Positions 26,171-35,554 of a stretch of 64,000 nt of DNA are shown piece by piece. Made by a program: the position numbers and the translations under genes. Within the stretch, counting starts at the first letter, position 1; every line of letters starts with the position of its first letter. The stretch comes from RI-153 sp963721725 (GTDB lineage Bacteria > Chloroflexota > Anaerolineae > Caldilineales > Caldilineaceae), in NCBI GenBank assembly GCA_963721725.1, contig CAVRLX010000019.1, forward strand, positions 186,001 through 250,000, written 5' to 3'. The notes under the pieces were generated by a model. It searched no databases, was not told the DNA's origin, and saw only the letters and a program-made list of their open reading frames with translations.

Positions 26171-27016
26171 TTGTTAACAATCACCAGCCTTTCGCCCGAC
26201 GCCGTTCAAACCATGCCCGACGCACACCCGTTGGCCCCGCTGGTGGACGCGTTGCAGGAAAATTTCATTGTCTATTGTCAGATGTTCGCAGGGCTGCCCG
26301 GTGTGCTGTGGCAAGAGCGGCCCGATTCGCTGCTCTTTGCCACGCCGCCGGGGCCGCCGGGGCTGCATGTGCTGCGCACGAAGTTTGACGAAAGCAAGGT
26401 TGACGCCCAGATCGATGCCCTGCTCGGTCAGATCACCGCGCAAACGGATCGCTTCGACTGGGCGCTCTATCGCACAGACAGCCCCGCGGATATCGGCGAG
26501 CGGCTCACGGCACGCGGACTCAAGCCCGGCTCGGTACCGTGGCTGCTGGCCGATCTGGACGACGTGCCCGATCTGGCCCCGCTGGAGGACGCGCTCCGCG
26601 TGGAGATCGTCACAAGCCCACAGCAATTGGAAGAATGGTGGCACGTCTCGGCGGCGGGCTTTGAGGGTGACGATGCCCTGATCAAGATTTTCTATGATGC
26701 CTATGTGCGCTATCCGCTTGGCGCTGACGTCGATTATCTTCACACCATTGGCTATCGGCACGACGAGCCGGTGACCTCGGCTACGCTGCTGCTCACCGAG
26801 GGCATCGCCGGGCTGTACAACATCTCCACGCCGCCGCCGCATCGCCGCCGTGGATTTGGCACGGCCATCACCCATCATGCGCTGCGAATCGCCCGTCAGC
26901 GTGGCTATCAACACGCCTGCTGCATGGCGTCGCACATGGGCAAGCCGATCTATCAACGGCTGGGCTTCCGGGTGGAATTGAACACCCCGGAATATCAGTG
27001 GCGGGCGGACGGATGA
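26171..27016 (+). CDS. GNAT family N-acetyltransferase
   Basis: About 281 residues from TTG 26171, chosen because AAGGAG stands 8 bases upstream. The frame is open to 25967 but upstream sequence is non-coding leader. The C-terminal half (about 145-275) is a GNAT fold: G-L-Y-N-I-S-T-P-P-P-H-R-R-R-G-F-G-T-A-I holds the acetyl-CoA pyrophosphate loop (R-R-R-G-F-G-T-A), then Y-Q-R-L-G-F near the end. The N-terminal half is another, poorly conserved GNAT-like domain. Target unknown. Follows the short peptide unit in the same direction. Confidence 0.8.
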   Translation: MLTITSLSPDAVQTMPDAHPLAPLVDALQENFIVYCQMFAGLPGVLWQERPDSLLFATPPGPPGLHVLRTKFDESKVDAQIDALLGQITAQTDRFDWALYRTDSPADIGERLTARGLKPGSVPWLLADLDDVPDLAPLEDALRVEIVTSPQQLEEWWHVSAAGFEGDDALIKIFYDAYVRYPLGADVDYLHTIGYRHDEPVTSATLLLTEGIAGLYNISTPPPHRRRGFGTAITHHALRIARQRGYQHACCMASHMGKPIYQRLGFRVELNTPEYQWRADG

Positions 27017-27034
27017 TGCTGTATCGTTTTCGCT

Positions 27035-27285
27035 GTGTCGTTTTCGCTCTATCATAGCGATCACGTGGGGCGGGTGGGCGCGAATGGTTCGGGCAAATCG
27101 ACGTTGCTCAAAATCATTAAGGGGACGGTGCAGGCCGAGGATGGCACGCTGATGCTTGTTCCCGACGTGGAGATCGGCTATCTGCCGCAAACGCTGGCCG
27201 ACGCCGACAACAAAAGCGTGGCGGCGCTTCTGGCCGAATCATTGGCAGATGTACACACGCTGGAAGGGCAGACAAGTGGGAAAAT
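27035..27285 (+). pseudogene. Relic of an ABC-F type ATPase
   Basis: About 80 codons: V-G-A-N-G-S-G-K-S-T-L-L-K-I-I-K-G is a Walker A of an ABC-F (Uup/EttA-like) protein, followed by I-G-Y-L-P-Q-T-L (Q-loop region). The first roughly 20 residues and everything after the first sub-domain are missing, and the frame ends in unrelated sequence at about 27285. The relic lies just before the restriction-enzyme gene, so the break point may mark an insertion or deletion boundary. Confidence 0.6.
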
Positions 27286-27309
27286 TTCTACACTAGCGTG
27301 TGTACCCAT

Positions 27310-28347
27310 CTAACGTATTTTGCGTTGCGCTGTTTCAATACGGAGTTCATCGATTGTTTTCCATATTCCTGTACTGAGATCTTCATATTTCCAAAACTGC
27401 CACCCATTGCAGGAACGCCATCCGGTGAGTACTTGTCCAAGTTTGGAAGGTGAAGTGTACTCAATCCCGTCATGTCGAATCGTACCAATGGGTGTTAATA
27501 GCTCTGCGAAAAATGTCTGCCCCTTTGCTTGGGCCTGGACGGTAAGGGGGTAGATTGGCAGAGGAACAGAGTCTGACAAGACTTCTGACAAGACTACAGG
27601 GACCGGATTCGCTTCATCGCTGGCATTGACAATTCCCATCCACCAGTCTTCGTCAATTTGATGTAGCTTGTACTCTTTCGTTTTTACACCAATGCTGTGC
27701 TCTATGAGCAGATCAAGCAGTTTCTCACAATCGACAAGACTAATCCTGACTTTGCCACTGGCTTCTGCTTCTTCACGGGCACCTTTTGAGAACTTCCCTG
27801 TTGTAATGATGATACCCTGCTCATGGACAATTAGAGATCCGCGAAGGGCCTGTACAATGGGGGCATGAATATTTTTCTTCCAGCGTTTAACTTGCACAGC
27901 CGCATTGATTTGGGTGATATTTCCCGCGTTCAAGACACCGCGCACGTCAATTCCCCCATCATTACTGTATGGGGTACGCTTGAGGCTTTCCTCATCAAAG
28001 CCAATCGCCAAGAGTAATTCTTCAATCAACACCTCAAATCGATCCGGCGGCATGGTCAACAAACGATCATGGAGTTCTTCGCGAATCTTTTTGTTAACGC
28101 TCTGCACTTGTTGTGCAATTTCCGGCGCTTGTTCTTGGGCCAATCCAAAAACATTTCTGCCAGCGCGCCGAAAGCGAGATTCTGCTCGTTTTGTATCCAC
28201 ATAAAGCCTTGCCCCCATTGTGGCTTCAGGGGTTTGGCCTTTGGTAGTAATCAGTTTTAGATGGAGAGCCTGACGTGTAATATCTGCATAATGGAGGGGT
28301 AACTTTGATTTTTGCAGAATCTCATAGGCAGCGTCTAGAAAATTCAC
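27310..28347 (-). CDS. Mrr-type restriction endonuclease with HARE-HTH and RAMA domains
   Basis: 345 residues. Residues 1-71 resemble the HARE-HTH (HB1-ASXL) domain. Residues about 98-215 form an Mrr-like PD-(D/E)xK nuclease with D134 in G-G-I-D-V and Q152-V-K154, plus T-T-G-K-F-S-K-G-A-R-E-E-A. Residues about 265-325 (A-E-L-L-T, I-E-Y-T-S-P-S, N-G-W-Q-F-W-K) look like a RAMA domain, thought to read modified bases. The set suggests a type IV enzyme that cuts modified foreign DNA in the cytoplasm, or a partner of an absent methylase. No methyltransferase is adjacent. Codons are visibly AT-richer than the flanks, suggesting transfer. Confidence 0.85.
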   Translation of the reverse strand: MNFLDAAYEILQKSKLPLHYADITRQALHLKLITTKGQTPEATMGARLYVDTKRAESRFRRAGRNVFGLAQEQAPEIAQQVQSVNKKIREELHDRLLTMPPDRFEVLIEELLLAIGFDEESLKRTPYSNDGGIDVRGVLNAGNITQINAAVQVKRWKKNIHAPIVQALRGSLIVHEQGIIITTGKFSKGAREEAEASGKVRISLVDCEKLLDLLIEHSIGVKTKEYKLHQIDEDWWMGIVNASDEANPVPVVLSEVLSDSVPLPIYPLTVQAQAKGQTFFAELLTPIGTIRHDGIEYTSPSKLGQVLTGWRSCNGWQFWKYEDLSTGIWKTIDELRIETAQRKIR

Positions 28348-28777
28348 TGATCTTTCCTCATTGCCAAGGTTAGTTGACTATAATCTTGATTCCGTTCAGG
28401 AAGAGTATATATTCTACACCGCTTCCGACCGGACAATCTACTGGCGCAGATTCCAAAACACCAAGATTAACCCCAAACTCGCCAACAAAGCCTCAGAAAG
28501 CCCAGAGGGGAAGCAGAGACGTCACAACCTTGCCCTTTCGTACACAATCAGATCAGACAGCAACCGACAAATCGGTCAACGTCTCCGACACATTCCATAG
28601 ACGACTTCTTCGACGCGTTCGGACACAATATCAGCGACTACAACTTGTTCCCCTTCGGCGGCGAAAAATGTGACCATCGATCGGCCAATCCGCGTGAGAA
28701 GTCTTCCCCTCTGGCGAGGATTTGCGGGACATCAGGGGGAGCGTCACCTTCCCAGCCAAAGGGGAGATCATGGGTGA
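28348..28777. other. Intergenic region, no convincing gene
   Basis: 430 bases. Short frames here lack motifs. On the minus strand a 33-codon frame near 28575-28675 (G-E-Q-V-V-V-A-D-I-V-S-E-R-V-E-E) and another reading W-E-G-D-A-P-P-D-V-P look like pieces of decayed protein genes, but I cannot assign them. Confidence 0.4.
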
Positions 28778-29992
28778 CTAGGCGTCCGGTGTGGGTGGTT
28801 TCGGGGACGGGCTTTCTGCGGCGCTGACTGTCTTCGGCGCTGTCTCGGCATCCGGGGACGGCTCCCGTTCGCGCAGGGCGAGTTGTCCGGCAGCATCCTG
28901 GCCCAACGTGATCTCCACACGGCGCAGCCCCAGCAGATCGTACGAATAGATCTCACGCACCAGAACCATCAACGCCGCGAAGATCGGCACAGCCAGCAGC
29001 AAACCCAGCGCGCCAAAAGCCAGGGTGATCAACAACTGAAAGAGCATCAATGCCCCAGCGGGAATCTTCAATTCGGCTTTCACAATCGCGGGGGAGATGA
29101 CATTGCTTTCGCTGAGTTGAATCGCCAAGTAGACCGGGATGTAAATCAACAACTGGGTGGGGTCCGTCGCCAGCGTGAAGATGATAATGGGGATCAGCGG
29201 CAGGAATGCACCGACATTAGGCACAAAGGTCGCCAATCCGGCAAAGACGGCGACCACCAAGGCGTTGGGCATCCCCAATAAGACGCCGAGAATGAGCCAG
29301 ACCATCCCCATGGTGATCACAATGGAGAGCGAGAGCGCCGTGATCCAGGTTTTGAGCGTGTGGTAGAGTTCATTCCAGAGAGCGACCGCACGCGTGTGAT
29401 GGCGTTGCGGGACCAAATAGAGGCTGCCCTTAACATAGCTGTTGGGATCGGCCAGAAAGAAAACGGTGATGAAGAGCACGAAGACCAGATCCACGAGCAC
29501 GGCCACGACAATCCCTACGCCCCCCAGCAACGTGGAGCCGATGGCAAGCCCTGCCGTGAGGAATTGATTCAAAAGTTCACGGGCGCGCGCTGGATCAATG
29601 GGGATAGCTTGTGCGCCGGTTGTGGGCAACGCAGGCAGCGCCGAGCGCAAGAAATCATTGTTGGCGCGAGCTTGTTCATAAACGTTCAAGATGGCGCGGA
29701 TCGCATCGGGAATGCTGCCCAACAGCACCATGAGTTCCGTCAGCAGGCGTGGCAGCACCAGCACCATCAAAAAGATCGCAACGGCCCCCACGCCCAGAAT
29801 CGCAATGGCAACCGCCCAGCCACGGCGCACCCCCCAGCCTTGCAGCCACCCGGCGGGGATGCTGATGCCCACGGCAATCAGGGCCGCGGCAAAACCCAGC
29901 AGGAGCGTGGAGCGTGCCGCCCATACGGCGGAAACCATTAGAAAAACAATCAGAACCGCCAGGAATCGTTTGAAGAATTCGCTAAAAGTCAT
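28778..29992 (-). CDS. AI-2E family transporter (TqsA/YhhT-like permease)
   Basis: 404 residues from ATG 29992. The frame continues upstream, but that part belongs to the next gene in another frame. About eight membrane helices in the PF01594 pattern: two N-terminal helices, a long cytoplasmic/extracellular stretch, then L-F-I-T-V-F-F-L-A-D-P, F-V-P-N-V-G-A-F-L-P near 277 and the conserved final bundle (L-A-V-P-I-F-A-A). The family exports small molecules (autoinducer-2 in one case, sodium/proton antiport in others), so the substrate is open. The C-terminal roughly 45 residues are Pro/Glu/Ser-rich and disordered. Its start overlaps the preceding gene by 11 bases. Confidence 0.88.
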   Translation of the reverse strand: MTFSEFFKRFLAVLIVFLMVSAVWAARSTLLLGFAAALIAVGISIPAGWLQGWGVRRGWAVAIAILGVGAVAIFLMVLVLPRLLTELMVLLGSIPDAIRAILNVYEQARANNDFLRSALPALPTTGAQAIPIDPARARELLNQFLTAGLAIGSTLLGGVGIVVAVLVDLVFVLFITVFFLADPNSYVKGSLYLVPQRHHTRAVALWNELYHTLKTWITALSLSIVITMGMVWLILGVLLGMPNALVVAVFAGLATFVPNVGAFLPLIPIIIFTLATDPTQLLIYIPVYLAIQLSESNVISPAIVKAELKIPAGALMLFQLLITLAFGALGLLLAVPIFAALMVLVREIYSYDLLGLRRVEITLGQDAAGQLALREREPSPDAETAPKTVSAAESPSPKPPTPDA

Positions 29993-30260
29993 TCTGCTCC
30001 TCTGTTTTGCCAAGTAGATCGGGCATCGGCCCATTTGCGGTGGTATGTGGCGCTCTTGCTTGCGGGGACCATTCCCGCAGGGCCGTTTCCAATGCACAGA
30101 AAGCCGCTTTGTCAGCATGACGAGCGGTTAAATATTGGCGAAATGTCTCTGGGGTGTTGGCCCACAGCGGACCGCTGGCATCAGCCAGGAAGCGACGTGC
30201 CAGCGCACCAACCGTATCCTCTCGCTCCTTCTGTTGCACAAGCCATTCGCTCAGAAGCAT
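29982..30260 (-). CDS. Small YozE-like/SAM-like helical protein
   Basis: 92 residues from ATG 30260; the frame is open to 30311. W-L-V-Q-Q-K, L-A-R-R-F-L-A-D-A and T-F-R-Q-Y-L are spaced as in the YozE SAM-like fold, which is small, helical and of unknown function. The match is weak, made by eye. Overlaps the AI-2E transporter start by 11 bases, so the two form an operon. Confidence 0.6.
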   Translation of the reverse strand: MLLSEWLVQQKEREDTVGALARRFLADASGPLWANTPETFRQYLTARHADKAAFCALETALREWSPQARAPHTTANGPMPDLLGKTEEQNDF

Positions 30261-30317
30261 GGTTTCTCCCCAACGGTTGCGATCACGATTACGTGGCAAC
30301 CGCAGCTTCAAACAGAT

Positions 30318-30593
30318 CTACATCCATCTGCCCGCACCACCAAGCAGTGGCCGGGGACGGGCACAGCCCTTCACCAGTTTGCCGTAGAGATTTTTGATGT
30401 GGGTACGTACAGTGCTCACGGCCACCACCCGATGGTCGGCGATCTCCGCATTAGAGAGTCCTTCGGCCATGGCGCCCAGAACGTCCAGTTTGCGGTCGGT
30501 GAGTGGCTCGACCAAGGGAGTGGGGAACGACTGAGGTCTGCCCAGACTCAACAAACCATCACGTGGGGGGAAGACGGAATGCAATAGGCTCAC
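30318..30593 (-). pseudogene. Remnant of a LuxR-family regulator C-terminus
   Basis: L-T-D-R-K-L-D-V-L-G-A-M-A-E-G-L-S-N-A-E-I-A is the start of a LuxR/MalT DNA-binding HTH, followed by V-S-T-V-R-T-H-I-K-N-L-Y-G-K-L, the recognition helix. The expected N-terminal sensor domain is absent and the last 20 residues after G-K-L do not match the family, consistent with a truncated or shifted gene. It may still encode a small DNA-binding protein. Confidence 0.55.
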
Positions 30594-31053
30594 CTATGCT
30601 AACCCTAAAGAATGAAGTTGGCAAGTGGTCGTTCACGGCTCTCATAGGCGCCATGCAGTTGCCCCAGACCTTCAAGTTTTAGAAGACCTGGAAGGTCTCA
30701 TGAAAATTCACCAAGTGTGTAAGGTTCTATCTCATATAAACCCCATAGATCGAGGAGGGGTCTTTCTCCTTACTGAAACTGCCTGCGAGTCTTGTTGAAC
30801 TGTTGGCTTTCATCTGCGGACCACAGTGCTCTGGTTGGCGATTTCAATGACTGGGAACTATACTGTCGGTCTCGCCCTCAGCCCCTCTGGCGCATACAAC
30901 AATGGGGTCGAGGCGGTGCGGTCTGTGGCGCAACACCGGGATAGATGCACCTTCCGGCTTTTGACCCTGCTCGATCCCGTTTGCTACAATACACCATCCT
31001 GAAGCAGTGTAGGGCGGACTGATAGTCCGCCCTACGATTGAAGAGAGGCGATT
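30594..31053. other. Intergenic region with repeats and a promoter
   Basis: 460 bases without a gene. Holds an AGACCTT...AAGGTCT repeat (30666-30698), a promoter (30961-30990) and a 12-bp inverted repeat GTAGGGCGGACT/AGTCCGCCCTAC (31009-31035) that would lie in the trmFO leader. Confidence 0.6.
30961..30990 (+). promoter_or_regulatory. Putative promoter of trmFO
   Basis: TTGACC, an 18-base spacer, TACAAT with a TG two bases before it (TGCTACAAT), 64 bases ahead of the trmFO ATG. Confidence 0.55.
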
Positions 31054-32432
31054 ATGACCAAAGCAACCGTAACCATTGTGGGCGGCGGGCTGGCCGGAAC
31101 CGAAGCGGCCTGGCAACTGGCCGAACGTGGCTACGCTGTCAAACTTTATGAAATGCGCCCTGTGCGCGAGACGCCCGCACACATCACCGACCGGCTGGCC
31201 GAGTTGGTATGCAGCAACAGCATGGGGAGCACTCTGCCCGACCGCGCCCTGGGTATCCTCAAAAACGAGATGATGAGCCTGGGCAGCATGATCATCCGCA
31301 CGGCGTTTAAGCACGCCCTGCCCGCCGGCCAAGCCCTGGCCGTGGGCCGCGAAGAGTTCGCCCAGGATGTCACCGAGCGCATCGGCAGACACCCCAACAT
31401 CCAACTGATCCGCGACGAGATAACCGCCATCCCCAGCGGGCCGACGATTCTGGCAACGGGGCCGCTGACCAGCGCCGCGCTCACCGCCGAGGTGCAGAAG
31501 CTCACCGGGCGCTATCTCTATTTTTACGATGCCATGGCCCCGATTGTGGTGGCTGAGAGCATCAATATGGACGTTGCCTTCCGCCAGAGCCGCTGGGATC
31601 GGGATTCCGGCGAAGGGCGGAAGAGGGCGACTATATTAACTGCCCCATGAACCGGGAACAGTACGAGGCTTTTGTCAATGCTGTGGTGGCCGCGCCCAAG
31701 ATCGAGCTGCACGGGGCCGATGCCGAGTTGGAGCGCTACTTTGAGGGCTGTATGCCGATTGAAGTGCTGGCAGGCCGCGGTGTGGAATCGCTGGCCTTTG
31801 GTCCCATGCGCCCGGTGGGGTTGACGGATTCCGCGCACGGGGCGGCGTGCCCATGCCGTGGTGCAGTTGCGCCAGGATAACGTGGCGGGACGCTCTACAA
31901 CATGGTGGGCTTTCAGACCAACGTTAAATGGGGCGCGGAGGAGGCGATTCTGCGTATGATCCCAGGGCTGGAAGAGGCCGAGTTTGTGCGGCTGGGGCAG
32001 ATGCACCGCAATACTTTTATTAACAGCCCTACGCTGCTCCACCCCACGCTCCAATACAAAGAGCGCCCGGATCTCTTCTTCGCCGGGCAGATCACCGGCA
32101 CCGAGGGCTATGTGGGCAGCAGCATGGGCGGTCTGCTGGCTGGGATCAACATGGCGCGCTTCTTGGAAGAGCGTCCGCTGCTGGTTCCGCCACGCGAGAG
32201 CATGATCGGCTCGCTGCTGCACTACATCACCCACGCCGACCCGGACAACTTCCAGCCCATGAAGGCGAACATGGGACTGCTGCCCGATCTGGAAAAGCGC
32301 GTGCGCAACAAGCAACAACGCTACGGCGTCTATGCCCAGCGCGCCGCCGAGGCGATGGAAAATTATATCCAAGAAATGGGCGTTGAGTCGGTCTTTGGCG
32401 AGGAAGCGGTGGTGATGGAGGTGGTGGCGTAA
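31054..32432 (+). CDS. trmFO: TrmFO, folate-dependent tRNA U54 methyltransferase (three frame breaks)
   Basis: FAD- and methylenetetrahydrofolate-dependent enzyme that makes 5-methyluridine at tRNA position 54. The N-terminus is the FAD Rossmann motif G-G-G-L-A-G-T-E-A-A, then L-Y-E-M-R-P and L-V-C-S-N-S. The later part has the conserved M-P-I-E, R-P-V-G-L, N-M-V-G-F-Q-T, G-Q-I-T-G-T-E-G-Y. Reading needs one-base shifts near 31615, 31834 and 31888. After these the whole roughly 458-residue protein is recovered (about normal length), with no other loss. Uncorrected, it appears as ORFs 31054-31650, 31647-31880 and 31902-32432. ATG 31054 follows GAGAGG. Confidence 0.85.
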
Positions 32433-32479
32433 TGCGTAATCCGTAACCCAGAATACGGATTACGGATTACGCATTGCGT
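32428..32479. repeat. CGTAATGCGTAATCCGTA inverted repeat
   Basis: Arms CGTAATGCGTAATCCGTA and TACGGATTACG/GATTACGCAT around ACCCAGAA. Same family as 17083-17118. Its right part supplies the stop codon of the convergent methyltransferase gene. Confidence 0.7.
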
Positions 32480-33400
32480 CTTTTATCACCCGAATATCCT
32501 CCGGCCCTGTCCGGCAACACCCCCCAAAAGCGACGCCCCGGCACGCTGCCAGAGGCGAGCGGGTTCGCTGAAATCGGTGAGGCCCGTGCCACCCACCCAG
32601 CCGTTATCTGCCGCATTCCACTGTTCGCCGCTGTTGGGATAGCAGAGCAGTGGCTTACCGGTGATACCCGCCGCCGAGCGCAGCAATGGCTCCACGAGAC
32701 GGGGCGGTGTGCAGTTCAGGCCCACAGCGATGATCTGCGGTGAACGGTTCGCCAGCGCCACACAGTCGGCGAAAGGTTCACCGTGGCAGACGTGGCGCTC
32801 GTCGCCGCCGCTAAAGCTGAGCCACGCCTCTGCCGCCGGGAACTCGGCCAGCAGATCGACCAGCGCTTCACCTTCCAATTGCAGTGGGATGGTCTCACAG
32901 GCCAGCAGATCCGGGCCAGCCTCTAATAATGTCGCCATGCGCGGACGATGCCAGTCGATCAGCGCTTCCCGGCTCAGCCCATAGTCCCCACGATACTCCG
33001 ACCCATCCGCCAGAAACGCGCCATAACAGCCGATGGAGGCCGCCACCAGCGGGCGCAGCCGATTGCGCCGGTGGTCGGGCTGCGCCCAGAAGTCATCGCG
33101 CGCGGCCTGGGCCAGGCGCACACTCAGTTTCATGAGATCAGCGGCCTCGGCCCGGCTGAGTCCGCGCGCCATGAAGCCTTCAAAGCTGGCCTGATAGCTG
33201 GCGGTGATGGCAACATCGGCCCCGGCCACGAAATAATCATAGTGCAGTTGGCGGATCAGATCGGGGGCTTCGAGCAAAATCTTGGCCGACCACAGCGGAT
33301 CGTTGAGATCCGCGCCACGGCGCTCTAATTCGGTTGCCAGCCCGCCGTCGAGAATGACCACGCCGGCGGATTCGAGAAACGGGGCGAGGGGGTTATTCAT
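32460..33400 (-). CDS. mmuM: Homocysteine S-methyltransferase family protein (frame break at the C-terminus)
   Basis: About 310 residues, a zinc methyltransferase that moves a methyl group from S-methylmethionine or a similar donor to homocysteine. I-L-D-G-G-L-A-T-E-L-E-R-R-G opens the TIM barrel, and V-G-L-N-C-T-P gives the first zinc Cys. As read, the C-terminus lacks the second pair (G-G-V-A-G-Q). Adding one G to the six-G run at 32520-32525 restores G-G-C-C-R-T-G-P-E-D-I and moves the stop to 32460. This is strong evidence that the gap is an indel. ATG 33400 has AAAGGAA upstream; 33418 is the longer alternative. Uncorrected end 32486. Confidence 0.85.
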
Positions 33401-33420
33401 CAGACATTCCTTTAGCAAGA

Positions 33421-33566
33421 GATTTACCGCAAAGAGGCAAAGATCGCAAAGCTCAGAATAGAACGCAGATAACGCAGATTGAGTGGATTTACACAGATTT
33501 CAGAAGAGTTACTAAACCACTTTTGCACTTTGCCTTCTCTGCGATCTTCGCGCCTTTGCGATAAAG
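33421..33566. repeat. CGCAAAGAGGCAAAG inverted repeat element
   Basis: The left arm CGCAAAGAGGCAAAGATCGCAAAG pairs loosely with CTTTGCC...GCGATCTTCGCGCCTTTGCG on the right. Related to 10919-11072 and 14219-14262, including a shared GCACTTTGC core. Confidence 0.65.
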
Positions 33567-33578
33567 AGTCTGCGTTTT

Positions 33579-34163
33579 TTAGGCCAAATCGGTCAGTATC
33601 TCCGCCAGCACGGGATGATTGATCTGGGTGTGGACGCTGTGCCAGGCGGCCACAACATCAGGGTTGGTAAATTCGGTGAGATCAGGGCGGAAGCCGAAAT
33701 CGAGATACGCTTTGATGGCCCAGACCCGCCCGGTAGATGTATCCAAAAAGGCGCGACCAAACTCGGTGGCAAGCTGCGCGGAGGCCCAACTTAACATGGC
33801 TTTGCTGATGCCCAAACGCTGATGGGCCGGATGCACCGCCACCCAGTGGATCTGCCCCCACGGTCCGCTCTCGCGCCAGTTTGGCTGCCACCACGCCGTG
33901 ATCGTGGCAATGGGCGTGCCAATGGGGTCGGTGATAAAGATCATGCGCTGGGCGAGGACATCTTCGTCATAGCCAAACTCGCGGCGGAAAAGCGTGTCGG
34001 CAATGGTGAAAAAGGTCTCGGCGGCGCGCTGGATGGCGGTCCAATGGGCCTCGTCGCCCGTTTGGTAAAAGCGCTGACCGTAGCCCAACGGCAGCGGATA
34101 GGCTGGCATTGGCCCCATTTCCGGGTAGAGCATGTGGACCGGATGGTTTAAGATTTCGTCCAT
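33579..34163 (-). CDS. GNAT family N-acetyltransferase
   Basis: 194 residues. The acetyl-CoA site is V-A-V-H-P-A-H-Q-R-L-G-I-S-K-A-M-L near residue 110 (R-L-G-I-S-K is the pyrophosphate loop), with I-K-A-Y-L-D-F-G-F-R-P later. The N-terminus is short and unlike the other GNAT in this window. Target unknown. It lies directly downstream of the aminopeptidase gene on the same strand, with no spacing. Confidence 0.82.
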   Translation of the reverse strand: MDEILNHPVHMLYPEMGPMPAYPLPLGYGQRFYQTGDEAHWTAIQRAAETFFTIADTLFRREFGYDEDVLAQRMIFITDPIGTPIATITAWWQPNWRESGPWGQIHWVAVHPAHQRLGISKAMLSWASAQLATEFGRAFLDTSTGRVWAIKAYLDFGFRPDLTEFTNPDVVAAWHSVHTQINHPVLAEILTDLA

Positions 34164-35437
34164 TCAGGCCACCTGCTTTTCCAACACAGCCTCGGTGTAG
34201 CGGCCATCCAGCATGATCTCGACCTCGCTGCCATCGGCGCAGTGGCCGGTGAGGCGCATGGTGGGCGTGCCAAACATCAGGTCTTGATGGAGCGGCGACT
34301 CGTTAATGCCGATTGCGTCTAACTCGGCTTCGCTCATCTCGTTGCCGCCCTCCACGCCGCCGGGATAGGCGCGGCCCAAGGCGATGTGACAGGCGGCGTT
34401 TTCGTCAAAGAGCGTATCGTGGAAGAGAATACCACTCTGGTAGATGCGCGAGGTAACATCGACCAGGGCGATCTCACCCAGGCGGCGCGTACCGGGAACC
34501 TCGAAGAATTTCTCCAATACTTCTTGCCCGCGCTCGGCGTGGAACTCCACGACTTCGCCTTTTTCAAAGCGAAAAACGGCATTATCTACCTTTTGCTCCA
34601 TGATGAAAAAGGGCATGGAGGTGCGTACCCAGCCTTCGGCGCGCTGCACGGTGGGGCGTGCTGAAGGTCTCTTCCGAGGGGATGTTGGCGGAAAAGGTGA
34701 CGCCGGTTTTGGCACGGTCGCCCACGGCCAGCCAGAAGGGACGGTCGGTGAGGCCAATCGTGAAATCGGTGCGCGGCTTGCCATCGGGGCCGGGGGTGCT
34801 GTCCACAAAGTGGAGCGTCTGCACGCGGCGGCTGATCAGAAAATCGGCCACTTTTTGCACCTTTTGCAGGTGGGCCTGCCACTCGCCCACAGGATCGTCG
34901 CCGTCGGCGCGGCTGGCGGCCAAAATGGCATCCCACAGCGCTTGCATGGCCTCGGCTTCGGCCAGTTCGGGGAAGACTTGCTGTGCCCAGGCCGGCGTGG
35001 GGACGGCACACACACACCAAGCAATCCCATTTGCCATGACGCCCGCCGACCAAGCCCGCAGCTTTTGGCGAGTGGCAGATTGCATACGTTGCATGGCAGT
35101 GGCATCCACGCCGTCGAAAATGTCGGGATCTTCGCTGCCCGTGATGCTAATCGTGGCCCAACCGGTTTGCAGCCGTTCTTCGCCACGCTGTGCCAGATAG
35201 TCGGGCACATAGTCCAGATGGTCGGGCTGGCTGTGATCCAGGCGAATGCGGGTGAGTTTGGGGTCAATCCAATCAACCTCAACAAGAGCGAGCGCCGCGC
35301 CCATAGGCAAGCTCGGCCAAGAGGTGGATAAAGTCGCGGTGGGCGATCTCGCCTTTGATGGCAAGGGCTTGGCCGGGTTGCAGACTAACCCCCTCGCCGA
35401 GGATCAATTGTGCGTAGGCTCTTAATTTCTTGTTCAT
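34164..35437 (-). CDS. M29 family aminopeptidase (two frame breaks)
   Basis: Metal-dependent aminopeptidase of the M29 (AmpS/thermophilic) family, about 410 residues when joined. ATG 35437 begins M-N-K-K-L-R-A-Y-A-Q-L-I-L. The frame shifts near 35310 and 34665. Metal and catalytic wording: N-I-P-S-E-E-T-F-S-T-P, E-G-G-N-E-M and G-I-N-E-S-P-L-H-Q-D-L-M-F-G, all in the expected order. Uncorrected, it reads as ORFs 34582-35364 and 34164-34808. It cleaves N-terminal residues in the cytoplasm and probably recycles peptides. Confidence 0.82.
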
Positions 35438-35554
35438 GGTCAATCCTGTTCGGGTGGTTTTGTGACAATGGGCACACTGGTTTGTTGGCTTGTATGCTAC
35501 AGTAGCGACTACGAAATTGCCAACTCATCATTCTTTCTAGCAGGAGATCCCACC

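Noticed and set aside
31376..32372. Minus-strand frames opposite trmFO
   Set aside because: The plus-strand pieces together give a complete TrmFO with its motifs, so the opposite frames are shadows.
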